Positions 26,967-39,043 of a stretch of 64,000 bases of DNA are shown here, piece after piece. The stretch is taken from contig NC_089979.1 in NCBI RefSeq assembly GCF_036417845.1, forward strand, positions 53,916,262-53,980,261, given 5' to 3'. The notes beneath the pieces are model-generated. The model did no database searches and was not told the DNA's origin. It was given only the letters and a program-made list of their open reading frames with translations. The stretch's first letter is position 1. Each line of letters starts with the position of its first letter. Both the position numbers and the translations under genes were made by a program. The DNA is from Apteryx mantelli. Lineage: Eukaryota > Chordata > Aves > Apterygiformes > Apterygidae.

Positions 26967-28122
26967 AGGCCTAGGACATCATTATCTGACTGAGGGGAGG
27001 GCTAGACAGCACAATGATTACATAAAGTCTCAATCTTGCCTCTGCAGCTTTTGCATTCACTACCTCCTGCAAAGTCATTTCAGTAAACTATAATTTAGCC
27101 ACACCAGTGAAGGTAATCCAGCAGAGCGCTCACTGACTCTTAAGACTAACACTACGTGGTAAATTTAGAATCACATACATGCCCACATTATCTAACAATC
27201 CATATTAAAATCCCCCATATTCATTTCTCAGGGCAAGTACAACCTGCACCCACAAGCTCTCTGCAGCTTCCACATACATTTTGGCCTCCTTGTAGCCAGT
27301 CTGCAAACCACAGCTCAAAACCAGTAACTCTCATCACTCCCTGTTCTTGTCTTAAAGACCTTCTGCATCCCATCTCCTCTCCGCAGAGGCTGGGTAGTGC
27401 TTTACAGTTTCTTTTTCAGCCCTTTAATCCATTATTTTTCTTATGGACAGGCCCAAGAGGTAAGCAGAGGTGTCGCAGTTAATCCATGCTGTCTGCCCAA
27501 TGAAGCATTCTTTGTATGACCCTACACAGCTACTTGTATGTCTGAGGGGAACATGCTGAGCGGCCTTTCACCACTACAATGTAACCTCAGAGCTTAGCTG
27601 GACTGTCATGCCTCCAGATTGCAATGCCCAGAAAATATTAAGCATATAGAATAGTTTTACAAGAAGGCAAAGGAAGCATACCAAAGTGGCACAAAGTAAT
27701 CTTGTAAGCTTGGTCATATTTGTGGCTATGCAAATGGAATCATATTAATTGGAACAAACCCAATTCTCCCAATATTTGCCCAGAAGTAAGACCTGTTGTG
27801 ATTTCACAGACATAGAAAGACTACTGCTGGCTCCCTTGCTCAAGTCCTTTGGTATCAGATCTGGACTTCAGGTCCCTTGACTCCCAATCCCCTAGTCTAA
27901 TGACTGTTATCCACATGCCTGAAATGTATTTCAGGTGTTCTGAAAATTGTCAGAAATGTAAGTGTCACAAGTTGACACTGCAAATACCAGATAAAGCCCA
28001 GAACCAGGTTAACATCTGAGGTCCAAGTACAAGTGCTTATATTGTGTCTTCACCGCTGGATGTAATTTTAAGTTGTCACTGCTGTGATCATCACTACTGA
28101 TAAAACAGTGGCACTAAATCTA

Positions 28123-28138
28123 CACAGAATCACAGAAT
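28123..28138 (-). repeat. CR1 3'-terminal 8-bp tandem repeats
   Basis: Two copies of CACAGAAT (on the element strand, ATTCTGTG) mark the exact 3' end of the CR1. In this family the repeats and the preceding 3' UTR are thought to be recognised by the reverse transcriptase to prime reverse transcription. Confidence 0.85.
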
Positions 28139-28202
28139 CGCTGAGGTTGGAAGGGACCTCTGGAGATCATCTAGTCCAACCCCCCTGCTCAAGCAGGGTC
28201 AC

Positions 28203-29930
28203 CTAGAGCACATTGCACAGGACTGCATCCAAGCGTGTTTTGAATATCTCCAGAGAAGGAGACTCCACAACCTCTCTGGGCAACCTGTGCCAGTGCTCTG
28301 TCACCCTCACAGTGAAGAAGCTTTTCCTCATGTTCAGGTGGAACTTCCTGTGTTTCAGTTTGTGCCCATTGCCTCGCGTCCTGTCGCTCGGCACCACTGA
28401 AAAGAGTCTGGTCCCATCCTCTCGACACCCTCCCTTCAGATACTTGTACACGTTGATAAGATCTCGTCTCAGCCTTCTCTTCTCCAGGCTAAACAGGCCC
28501 ACCTCTCTCAGCCTTTCCTCATAGGGGAGATGCTCCAGTCCCCTAATCATCTTTGTAGCCCTTCGCTGGACTTGCTCCAGTAGTGCCACATCCCTCTTGT
28601 ACTGGGGAGCCCAGAACTGGACGCAGTACTCCAGATGTGGCCTCACCAGGGCTGAGTAGAGGGGGAGAATCACCTCCCTCCACCTGCTGGCAACACTCTT
28701 CCTGATGCACCCCAGGACACCATTGGCCTTCTTGGCCACAAGGGCACATTGCTGCCTCATGCTTAACTTGGTGTCCACCAGCACTCCCAGGTCCTTCTCA
28801 GCAGAGCTGCTTTCCAGCAGGTCAACCCCCAACCTGTACTGGTGCATGGGGTTATTCCTCCGCAGGTGCAGGACCCTGCACTTGCCTTTGTTGAACTTCA
28901 TGAGGTTCCTCTCCGCCCACCTCTCCAGCCTGTCCAGGTCTCTCTGAATGGCAGCACAGCCCTCTGGGGTATTGGCCACTCCTTCCAGTTTTGTATCGTC
29001 GGCAAACTTGCTGAGGGTGCACTCTGTGCCTTCATCCAGGTCATTGATGAAGAAGTTGAACAAGACTGGACCCAGGACTGACCCCTGGGGGACACCGCTA
29101 GCTACAGGCCTCCAACTAGACTCTGCGCCACTGATCACAACTCTCTGAGCTCTGCCATTCAGCCAGTTCTCAGTCCACCTCCCTGTCCACTCATCTAGCC
29201 CCCACTTCCTGAGCTTGTCTATGAGGATGTTATGGGAGACAGTGTCAAAAGCCTTGCTGAAGTCAAGGTAGGCAACATCCACTGCTCTCCCCTCATCTAC
29301 CCAGCCAGTCATTCCATCAGAGAAGGTTATCAGATTGGTTAAGCATGATTTCCCCTTGGTGAAGCCATGCTGACTACTCCTGATCACCTTCTTGTCCTCC
29401 ACATGCTTGGAGATGGCCTCCAGGATGAGCTGCTCCATCACCTTTCCCAGGATGCAGGTGAGGCTGACTGGCCTGTAGTTCCCTGGGTCCTCCTTCTTGC
29501 CCTTTTTGAAGACTGGGGTGACATTGGCTTTCTTCCAGTCCTCAGGCACCTCTCCTGTCCTCCATGACCTTTCAAAGATGATGGAGAGTGGCTTAGCAAT
29601 GACATCCCCTAGCTCCCTCAGCACTTGTGGGTGCATCCCATCAGGGCCCATTGATTTGTGGGTGTCAAGTTTGCTTAAATGATCTCTAACCCGATCCTCC
29701 TCAACCAAGGGAAAGTCTTCCTTTCTCCAGACTTTCTCTCTTGCCTCCAGGGTCTGGGGTTCCTGAGGGCTGGCCTGAGCAGTAAAGACTGAAGCAAAGA
29801 AGGCATTCAGTAACTCTGCCTTCTCTGCATCCTTCATCACCAGGGCACCCACCCCATTCGGCAAAGGGCCCGCATTTTCCCTAGTCTTCCTCTTGCTACT
29901 GATGTATTTGAAGAAGCCCTTCTTGTTGTC
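28203..29930 (-). CDS. CR1 ORF2, reverse transcriptase part (open)
   Basis: This is the C-terminal half of the LINE polyprotein that copies element RNA into DNA at the nicked target. The frame is uninterrupted from the lesion near 29930 to the natural stop (TAG at 28203-28205) after DAVLCNVL. The first in-frame Met visible here is at 29862-29864 (553 residues onward), but it is not the true start. Palm motifs appear in order: a fingers block with GNYRPVSLT, motif [10 protein letters not shown], motif [12 protein letters not shown] and motif C FADD with both catalytic Asp residues, followed by the thumb and a Arg/Lys-rich C-terminal region. FADD instead of YADD is common in this clade. This half looks capable of encoding a folded enzyme. 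It lacks its own start and the endonuclease half upstream is broken, so activity is unlikely. Confidence 0.9.
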   Translation of the reverse strand, partial: DNKKGFFKYISSKRKTRENAGPLPNGVGALVMKDAEKAELLNAFFASVFTAQASPQEPQTLEAREKVWRKEDFPLVEEDRVRDHLSKLDTHKSMGPDGMHPQVLRELGDVIAKPLSIIFERSWRTGEVPEDWKKANVTPVFKKGKKEDPGNYRPVSLTCILGKVMEQLILEAISKHVEDKKVIRSSQHGFTKGKSCLTNLITFSDGMTGWVDEGRAVDVAYLDFSKAFDTVSHNILIDKLRKWGLDEWTGRWTENWLNGRAQRVVISGAESSWRPVASGVPQGSVLGPVLFNFFINDLDEGTECTLSKFADDTKLEGVANTPEGCAAIQRDLDRLERWAERNLMKFNKGKCRVLHLRRNNPMHQYRLGVDLLESSSAEKDLGVLVDTKLSMRQQCALVAKKANGVLGCIRKSVASRWREVILPLYSALVRPHLEYCVQFWAPQYKRDVALLEQVQRRATKMIRGLEHLPYEERLREVGLFSLEKRRLRRDLINVYKYLKGGCREDGTRLFSVVPSDRTRGNGHKLKHRKFHLNMRKSFFTVRVTEHWHRLPREVVESPSLEIFKTRLDAVLCNVL

Positions 29931-31131
29931 TTAACATCTCTTGCCAGATTTAATTCCAAAAGGGCCTTAGCCTTCCTCGTCACATCCCTGCATACTCTGA
30001 CAACGTTCCTATATTCCTCCCAAGTGGCCTGTCTCCCTTTCCACTTTCTGTATACTTCCTTCTTCTGGTTGAGTTTTGCCAGGAGCTCCTTGCTCATCCA
30101 TGCAGGTCTCCTACCTCCTTTGCTTGACTTCCTACTCATAGGGATGCACCGCTCTTGAGCCTGGAGGAGGTGATGTTTGAATATTAACCAGCTCTCTTGA
30201 GCCCCCCTTCCTTCTAGAGCCCTAACCCATGGGATTCCTCCAAGTAGGTCCCTGAAGAGGCCAAAGTTTGCTCTCCTAAACTCCAGGGTTGTGATCCTAC
30301 TTATTGCCCTGCTGCCTCCTCGCAGGATCCTCAACTCCACCATCTCATGGTCACTGCAGCCAAGGCTGCCCCCGACCTTCACATCTTCCACCAGTCCTTC
30401 TTTGTTAGTACAAGGTCCAGCAGCACACCTCTCCTTGTTGGCTCCTCCACCACCTGTGTCAAGAAGTTGTCACCAATGCTCTGCAGAAGCCTCTGGGACT
30501 GTTTGTGCCTAGCTGTGTTGTCTTTCCAGCAGATATCGGGGTGGTTGAAGTCCCCCATGAGAACCAGGGCCTGGGATCGTGAGGCTACTTCCAGCTGTCT
30601 GTAGAAGGCCTCATCGACTTCCTCTTCCTGATCAGGTGGCCTGTAGTAAACACCCACAACAGTGTCACCCATGCTAGCCTGCCCTTTAATCCTTACCCAT
30701 AAGCTCTCGACTTGCTCTTCATCCAATCCTAGGCACAGCTCAATACATTCCAGTTGCTCTCCCACATAAAGAGCAACTCCACCACCTCACTTTCCTGGCC
30801 TGTCTTTCCTAAAAAGCACGTAGCCATCCATGACAGCACTCCAGTCATGCGAGCTATCCCACCATGTCTCTGTAATGGCAATGAGATCATGGTCCTGTGA
30901 CCGCACACAGATCTCTAGTTCTTCCTGTTTGCTCCCCATGCTGCGTGCATTGGTGTACAGGCATATCAGAGAGGTGATCGAGCACGCAGGTTTCCCAGGA
31001 AGGATTCGAGAGGATCCTCCATAGCCACATCCCATGTGTGCTTCCCCGGCTGCATTCACCTGCTGGAGGCATCCCGACTTGAGCTGTCTTTTGCCAGCTT
31101 CCCTGGCACTATAACTCTCCCCTTCCCCCAT
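29931..31131 (-). pseudogene. CR1 ORF2, endonuclease part (disrupted)
   Basis: ORF2 most likely begins at the ATG at 31129-31131, five bases after the ORF1 stop. The AP-endonuclease domain that nicks the target DNA is recognisable: LYTNARSMGSKQEELE, ITETWWD (catalytic Glu), GDFNHPDICW (Asp/Asn) and GCSDHEM (the final Asp-His). Three lesions break it: a TGA stop at 30787-30789, one base apparently missing near 30395-30403, and one base missing near 29930. The TGA replaces a family Arg codon and looks like CpG-type decay. Between the last two lesions lies the linker to the reverse transcriptase. With the two deletions allowed for, ORF2 would be about 976 codons, a normal CR1 length. Confidence 0.88.
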
Positions 31132-31136
31132 CTTTC

Positions 31137-32010
31137 CTAGTTTAAAGCCCTCCTTACCAGGTTGGCCAACCTGTTGCAAAGACCCGCGTGCCCCGCCTCG
31201 TGAGGTGGATCCCATCTCTCCCAATCCATAGTCGATCTTCAAACAGGGTTCCATGGTCGTAGAAACCAAAACCCTGTTGCCAACACCAGCGGCGCAGCCA
31301 GTCGTTAACTTGGGAAGTCTGTCTCCTCCTCCTCTCATCCACCCCCCTCACTGGCAGGATTGAGGAGAAGATGACCTGGGCTCCCAGACCCTTGACTACC
31401 ATCCCCAGAGCTCTGAAATCCTGCTTGATGGTCTCCAGTTTGCCCTTGGTGTCATTAGCACCTACATGGAAGAGCAGCAGTGGGTAATAGTCTGAAGCAT
31501 GGACGAGCCTAGGCAGTCTTTCCATGACATCTCTCACACGAGCCCCTGGCAGGCCACAAACCTCTCTAGACATGAGGTCAGGTCGGCAGATAGATGCCTC
31601 CGTCCCCTGCAGCAGGGAGTCCCCCACAACAATCACCCGCCGCTTCTTCCAGGTGTTCCAGCAAGGCACAGGGTCTGTTGTCCCAGGTACTTCCCTGGCA
31701 GCCATGCCCATCTCCTCCTCATCCTGGAGGGCGCTAAACCTGTTCTTCAGCTTCAAGTCTTTGGGAGGACTAGGAGCCTTTCTCCTCCCACGAGCAGTGA
31801 CCAGTTTCCAGCCTTCTTCTACGGTGTTATGATGTACCGTTTCACACGGCACAGAGCCCTCCAGCAACTCCACTGCTGGGGGGGGGGGGGTTGGGACTCC
31901 TGAAGCTGCACAGTCTCCGAGAATACCCTGTCTATCTCTTGCTCCGCTTCTTGGATGCTGTGCAGCCTACTGACTTTCTCCTGTAACTCCCTTACACGCT
32001 TTGATGGCCA
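31137..32010 (-). pseudogene. CR1 ORF1, SGNH/GDSL esterase-type protein (truncated, frameshifted)
   Basis: ORF1 of CR1 encodes a nucleic-acid chaperone-like protein that carries an SGNH hydrolase (esterase) domain. The remnant starts with a predicted coiled-coil segment (ELQEKVSRLHSIQEAEQEID), then a proline/poly(C) linker, a basic stretch, and the esterase. Block I is VVGDSLLQG (nucleophile Ser), block III is GANDT (Asn), and block V is DGIHLT (Asp-x-x-His). All catalytic residues are retained. Disruptions: a C13 tract (G13 at 31878-31890 on the + strand) leaves the coiled-coil and esterase frames out of register, and one base is missing near 31172-31176. The second lesion diverts the frame just before the natural end, whose stop is at 31137-31139. 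The N-terminus is lost by 5' truncation. Confidence 0.88.
31878..31890. repeat. G13/C13 homopolymer inside CR1 ORF1
   Basis: Thirteen uninterrupted G on the + strand encode the Pro linker of ORF1 on the minus strand. Its length decides whether the coiled coil and esterase share a frame. Confidence 0.95.
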
Positions 32011-35000
32011 CATAAGGGGAACAGTATGAATTAGCAGAGTGGGAATCAGAGATTGGAATCTGTTCTGTCCTCAAAAGTAAATATGTGGAAATCATGGCAT
32101 CTCTGAATTAAGTGAGAGCATCTAAAATAGCCCTCTTGGGTTTTGTAAAGCAACACGGCAAGCTGAACATCCTAATTACCTTGCAAATATTCACTTCTGT
32201 TCATTTTAAGAGGTGCCAAAATTATCTCCTTGGCACTCTCAAGAGAAGGGGGATTTCCTCCATTCTCAGCACTAAAGCAAGAGGTAAAACCACACAGCTC
32301 TAGGAGCTCCTGAATTACCAGCACCAGGGGTTCCTAAATAATTTCTGATTTGGATATTACAGTTTGTTTTAATGTGTTTCATAACCATATCCTCTTTGAT
32401 CTGCAAGTCTTTACACAGACAGTTCTGTGCTTTGAATTTATAGGAACAGCCATTGCTTCAACTAGTTTAAGAGATAACTGATTTCCATTACTTATTCAAA
32501 ACTAATAGGCAAATACTTCTGACAACATAGTTGAATGCATCATTAAGTTATCAGCAAATTATCACTTGCTCGTCAAATTGAAATAAAATCCCTGTCACCA
32601 ATTACCCATCATTTAAATTCCACCACTGGTCTATTGTTATTAAAAAGAAGACAACTAAAAGTACTATTGACTTCTTTGTGCTCAACCCTAGAGATCATAC
32701 TCTGACTAGGGCACAATCCAGACAAGCCAAGGTTATCTGTCTAACGTTGTACAAAACTAACTTCACCACCAAAAGTTCGGTTTCCTTCGGGGTATTTTTT
32801 GGAGAGAAATCAAGTAGACATCAGACACAGTGTTAATAAGTCACGCCATCATCTGTGCAATCACTGTAGTTATGCTTGTGTGCTTGTAACTGTAAGCAGC
32901 ACAGGCTTTGGCTTTACACAAATGATGCATCAAATCTCTGAAGAGCCCAAATAACTCCACAGGGAGCTCTTCATGGTCACCTGCAGCTTTGTGTCTCATG
33001 TTTGTATTATCTCATTTCAAGTAAAGATGCAAACTCTGATCATAATTTCTCTTGTGCTTGGGGCATTCAAAATTTTCCCCTCCCATGTATGCTTGCCACT
33101 GTCCAAGAACATAGCTGAATTCCCATTGAAGCTCTTCCTTCTGTCTGGAAATTCATGCCTTTACTCACTCAATCACTTTCATTAAGAACAAAGTATTTTT
33201 GAGACTACTGCATTCTGTAAACTTTGGTTGAAATTGGCCCACAGCTTTAAAACTTACTAGGGGAGCCTGTCAGATCAGCAGACAGACACACAGGCAACAC
33301 AGTCACATAAACCTCCATTCCTAAGGAAACCAGGCTAAAATTTCTGACATGATTCTTCTATAGTGACATGCCTAACATTTCAAGGTTCACTTGGATGGCC
33401 ATAGGGTACCCTTTACTGTCTACTCCTCAGAGAAGCACTAGTTTGTGCCTAAGAGGAAACTCCATGCCAAAGGAGCACCTGGCAGTACCAGCCCCTGCCC
33501 TGACCCTCCTCTACTCTGTTTCCTAATCAAGTCTTACAGGTAGAGCTTCCCAGAGACAGACAGCACACTACACTTGATATTGAACCTCCACCTTCATGGA
33601 AACAGAGCACCCTAACTTTTTGGTTTCACCTCCATTCAGCATAACCTCTGGGAAGCTCATGATTACTGCTGTTTTATCAGCTTTGTATGGGAGCAATACA
33701 CAATACTAAAGAACAAATGACTAGCCAAATCAGAAGTAGCTCTGACTGATCCTGTCTGCAAGGGCAAGTTTTCCCCCATCCCTCTGCCCTACTTTTATTG
33801 AATTCCTGAGTTCCAACTACATTAAACAATGTTTCAAAAACAGCATTAGGCACACTCAGGGCCCATCCAAAGGAAAAAAGCATGATTTACAGTGCATCAG
33901 GCAGTGACTCATATAACTGGCTCCCCTGAGAGCTCTTTTGAAGTGTACAAGTCAACAGACTGACAGCAAAGCACAATGTGCCATCACCAGGCATTCATGG
34001 ACAGCCTCACTGTTTCTTCTGCTGCACATCTCATTCTCCTGTCTCCAGTATCTCTCTTTTATATCTCCCTCTGGCTCTGTCCAAGCAAGTTACACTTCAT
34101 TAATTTGCTGATCAGGTCCATTCATATTGCAGAAATTAAATTAATAAGAACTGTATTTGAATGCTTACAAAACTAGAAGTTATGGCATCTTGCCTCACTG
34201 AAGTCCATGGGAGATTTCCCATAAATCTGAACCAGGCCAAAGTCTCACTCCTGAACTCTGAGACAACATCTACCACTTGAAGTGTGGACTTGGGCAACTC
34301 TGTGGTTGCCTGAATACTACTGAGCTTCCACTCTCAAAGCAGCTTACTTGCTCATGCAGTCTGCATTCCCAGGTGGTCCTTTATTTGTCTCCACCAACAC
34401 CTGCTTGCCTTTCTGCTGCCTCAGGATGCTCGTTACCTTGGCCCACCAACAAGCCTTATCCTATTTATACTGTTTTTTACACTTAGAAATATCTGCTATA
34501 ATTGAAAATAGGGACATCGTATTTCTGAAACAGTGGTTAAATTGTTTGGCCACATCAGGGAAAGTGCATTACTGAAAGTAATCATCAACATGACTTTTTC
34601 CTAGCAGTTGTCATGCATAATGCTGGGCTATGTAGACATACCCAGGCTAGGTCTGAAGTCAGCTTAGAGAGCAGGAAGTAGCATGGCTACATTAGCCTGG
34701 TGTTTCACCAAAGCTAAGCAACCATAGATCTCAAATAATTAGCAAAGTAGGAATGCCACAGTGACAAGAACATACTGCTGCCAGTGCTTAAATTGGTTTA
34801 GCATGACGTGTGTCATTTGGACAGGACTTCAATTTAGGCCAGTCTACAGAGAACATTTACAGAGGCGTCTCATTTTCCAGCAGATGCCAGCACAACATGC
34901 ACACCAAAATGATCATTTCTGCTAGGCATTCCATTCACTAAACCTTCCAAAAATAGCTTCGTTACCAAATTTGCAATATTATCTTCTGTCTACATATGTA

Positions 35001-38000
35001 TTATTACTAGGGTAGTAAGACAACAATGAACAGTGATAAAATATCACTCTCAAGAATCAGATTTATATAACTAATAGCATTATGCATGCATATTTACACA
35101 TACGCAGATACACCAACACATGCAAACACATGCTTGAAGTTTTCTGCTTTGTGTCTACTTCTAGGACTTAAACCAACAATGAAGGTCAGAACAGGTTAGC
35201 ATAATAATATACATGTTTGTAAATGCGTACACAAACATGCATTTGCAATATAACCAACCGCAATACTTGCAACATAGAAATTAAGCCTTTTCTTTCTAAC
35301 CACTGGGGAACCTCTTGCAATTTGCTTTCATGTAATCCTATATAATCAATGTCACCAACTACTTCATGTGAACAATAATCCTAAATCATCGTCTATTTCC
35401 CTAATATCACCGAGGCACAATGATTTACACATATGCTGTGTACTCAACAAAATAGTTGGAAAATATATTTCCAATTGACATTTTACCTGATGACATGCTG
35501 ATCTCTCATAATATTCTGAAAGGAGAAATTCTTCTTGAACACAAGCCCAGGACACATTCATAGGTATAAAACAGAACAGCAGTCTCAGTGCTGTGTTTAT
35601 TAACATGAGGCAGCAAGAAAAATTACATGCATGCACTCTGTGTATTAATTCTTTTTCTCTCAGCTTGATAAGGTCTATTCAACAAATTAAATTTCTTTTT
35701 ATTAGCAATGTTGCATGCTTTCATGTCAAGACTATAGATATATTTACTGTATGGCTAGGAGATAAAGCAAGAAATAATGCAGTGCTGTCACAAAAAAAGC
35801 AGCTTTTAGTGTTTTAAATAAACCTTGTCCTATGCTATAGAGATAAACTCCTGTATTACGCAGTACCTTGTAAAATACAATATCCTTTAACACACTTACT
35901 TGGAATGAATAATAGTTATCAGAATTTTAATCTTTGCATGAATGTAAAGCTAGTCCCCTTCTAAATAACAAATATTTTGGAAAATCATATTTCAGAAAAG
36001 TGGTATTTAATAACAACAGATTCATTACCAAGCAATAAGTATTGTTTTTTTATGCAATCCTTATCTCTGTCTCTCTCAAATATGTGGTTCTGTGATCTAT
36101 GTTAAAGAATCAGAAAAAAAACTTCAGTTTAAAGGAGGGAAACTAAAAAGGGGCTTAACTTATTTCGGCAATTTCAGGTTTCTGTAAGTGGAACACAGGA
36201 ACTCTAGATTTAATGCCAGTTTCAGTGTTGTACATACATATACAATGTGGTGTCTGTTCTGTTATCAGTGTTGACTAAAAGGGTCTTTATTCCAGAATGA
36301 GAAGTGAGATTCACCAGAAGTCACCAAGGCTCTACTGCCCTCCTGACTAGCTCTGCTCATGGCAATGCCACTCCTGCTGATCACGACATAACCACACATT
36401 GCTGGGCAGCAGTATATTGTACCGTAGTGGAGGCATGTTATGTTAACCATGAATAGGAATAGATAACAATTTCACAGTAAAGAGTTTAAAACTTCACATC
36501 CACTAGGATTTTTACTGCAAGTATGCATGATTTATTTGCCTTAAACCCCACAAGAGTTTTGGCAGCATTTTTTTTTCCAGAGAAGCAAGTGAGAACACAC
36601 TACTGGCACATGTATTTGTTCAATACTAACTAGCTTTCAGAGTTAACAAGTCAGAAATAAATACTGGAGTTTTATAACTTTCAATATTTTGGTTTCATAT
36701 TTAAGACTAAAAAGTTCATCTTAAAAGGGGAAGTTATCCAGTCAATTAAAATATTTCAACTAACGTGATTTTAGAACAGAAATTCTAGCTGGGACCTAGC
36801 TATAGGCAGCTTGCTTAGATTTTGTGACTTCAGGCACACTTGCAAGAGATTGAAAAAGTTAGATGTCAATCATTTGCACTAACTAAACACAAGTAAGAAA
36901 CACAATTAGCACCCTGAAAAGTTGTAAACAGTTCAACACAAAGCCTGAAAGTAATTCAAACTTGCTGTAGACTTCTGATATAATTTTCAGGACTAACCAG
37001 TTAATCCAACAGCTCCACACCTGAGGTTTGTCTCTGAACACCTGAAGTCAGATCCTCAGCCATTTGAAGATCCTAAATAAGACTGTTACCATCCAGGTGA
37101 TTCAATTACAACTCTTCAGGGGACTAATGACCCTATTCAGACTTGTCAGGTGTTGCTATACCTAATAAAGGGTACAGATACAGGGTAGCTATGAGAGATC
37201 CTGAGAAGGCTGGTTTGCTGATATCAAGATACATAGCTTTTACTATGTTTCTTAACTGCAAGGGAAGGAGTTGGAAAGGAGAGAAGAGTTAATTCTTAAT
37301 CATATGTCAATCTGTTAGGTTTTTACACAGCTGTTAATTGTTATGTATACTCCACAAGGATACACACTCTTTGTTCACCTAGCTCTTTTTCTTCCTTAAG
37401 CATCCTGAGTCCCTTTCTCATCAAGGCCTGAAATCTCCCCACTATAATTAAATCTAGTTTTTGATCCAAGGTTGTTTTCAATCAGGCTGCTAATGAACTC
37501 ACTTCACACTGAGGATCCAAACTCACCTACTCACATAGTGGCTTCTAATGCATTAGCACAGTTTCCCTGAGTTCCCAGGGCAGTTATCCCACAATTCTCT
37601 GGAAGATCAGAGTGGCTCTGCTTACTGCAAGACAAAGAACAGTTAGCTACAACTCTTAATACCTAGCTAATTACACAGGTCACAGAGCACCCATGAAGTA
37701 CTGAAAATGCCCCCAGTGGGATTTCTTCTGTTTGATATGACTTTGTCTGAAGACTCTCATAAAGAATATCAGAATCATAAAAAAGCACAAAAATATTTGT
37801 GTGAAGAAGGGCTTGAGCATCTACGCTCTAAAAACATCAGAAGGCCCAAACCCTACAAAAGCAAGTGCTTATGGACATGCCCAGATACCCAATATCTTTA
37901 AGCACTATGTTCCAAAAATCCAAACCTGTGGATGCTCCTGAGTTATACTTTACCCTTCACCATCACATCATAGTTAAAAATAACCTAACAAATAACAGCC

Positions 38001-38177
38001 CTCCCCCCCCAGACATTTACAATTCTGTAAGGCTTTCTAAATGCAAGGTCATTTTACTTCAGCATTCACAAGAAATATCCTGACCCAGACAAAAAAACCT
38101 TTGTCTGAAAAGCTCTTTGCCTCATTTTTCTCATCTCTCCTGAGCAGAAGTCAGAGTACTCTGCAGCGGTACTGCTT

Positions 38178-38180
<3 letters not shown>

Positions 38181-38217
<37 letters not shown>
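38181..38217. repeat. Poly(T) run, 37 bases
   Basis: This is the longest homopolymer in the window, uninterrupted. The sequence on its 5' side (about 38040-38180) does not resemble a known retroposed body. Confidence 0.97.
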
Positions 38218-38223
<6 letters not shown>

Positions 38224-38556
38224 TGGCTAAATGGACCACTTCTTTAAGTGAGCTGTAGCCCTTTCCCTACATCAGGCTTGACCTAGTACATCTAAAGGAA
38301 AGCCTTATCTTCTGAAAAGTGCTGGACCTGATGAGTGTGTGTAGAGTAAGTGCACTGCTTGCAGAGCGGCAAGCCCACACAGACTCACAGACATCAGCCT
38401 CGCTGCATGTGGACAGCATGCATTCCTGTTTCTCCTCCCTACTCAATCCTCCTTTATCTGCAGCCCTTCAGGATTTAGTTTTAAAATCCAACACCAATAC
38501 CTGACTTGTTTTCCCCTGTACAAAAGTACTGATGCTGAGAGAGCAGGAACCGCCTT

Positions 38557-38574
38557 CCCCCCCCCCCCCCCCCC
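38557..38574. repeat. Poly(C) run, 18 bases
   Basis: Uninterrupted C18, about 340 bases from the T37 run. Confidence 0.95.
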
Positions 38575-39023
38575 AATTGCCCTGATCCTCCCAGAACACC
38601 ACCACAATCTTGGTCAAACTCATCTTCTTAGGCTGTAGCCCTCTCATTATCTCCTAGCATTCACACTTGAATGGGCCACATCCAGGTTTAACGATCTTCC
38701 TTGGCTCCATAAATCATAACTGCAGACAGGCATAGTCCCAAATCATCACAATGTGCACTTGCCTGCAGAACACTAGGGCCTCAGGCTCTGTCTAGGACCT
38801 TATAGGATGGTAGCCAACACCCATTGCCTATCACTTTAAAAACCATACATGCCTTCTCGCAGCAGCAAAAACTTAACCCTTTTCTTGATTCATCATCAGA
38901 CATCTTCATAGCTCCACCCAGCTGAAAAGATCAACTCACCAGTATCATCTGCAAGATAGAAGCAGTAGTCTCTAATTCTGCAGGTTTGCGCCTTAAGGTT
39001 GTGCCTCTGGAGCAGGCACTGCA

Positions 39024-39043
39024 TTTTTTTTTTTTTTTTTTTT
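39024..39043. repeat. Poly(T) run, 20 bases
   Basis: Uninterrupted T20 flanked by unique sequence. Confidence 0.95.

Larger units (their letters stand above)
21350..28122. other. Intergenic DNA
   Basis: No gene is recognised. The 144-codon frame at 24743-25177 runs through an A17 tract and looks fortuitous. Other runs are A17 at 21634, T15 then G9 at 22581, T19 at 23601, A14 at 26128 and T13 then G12 at 26942. Confidence 0.6.
28123..32010 (-). mobile_element. CR1 LINE retrotransposon, 5'-truncated, about 3.9 kb
   Basis: This non-LTR retrotransposon lies on the minus strand. Its 3' end is at the left, where two tandem copies of CACAGAAT (28123-28138) are the complement of the ATTCTGTG-type 3' repeats that end CR1 elements. 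Next comes a short 3' UTR (about 80 bases) with the well-known CR1 tail, then ORF2 (reverse transcriptase and AP endonuclease) and ORF1 (SGNH esterase). The right edge, near 32010, falls inside ORF1, so the element is 5'-truncated, as is usual for CR1. There is no poly(A) tail and no obvious target-site duplication, both normal for this family. Only about five disabling lesions are visible, so it is far younger than the CR1 fragment near 42 kb. Antisense open frames across this span are shadows. Confidence 0.97.

Noticed and set aside
28213..31903. Many + strand frames of 60-134 codons
   Set aside because: They are antisense shadows of the minus-strand CR1 coding sequence.
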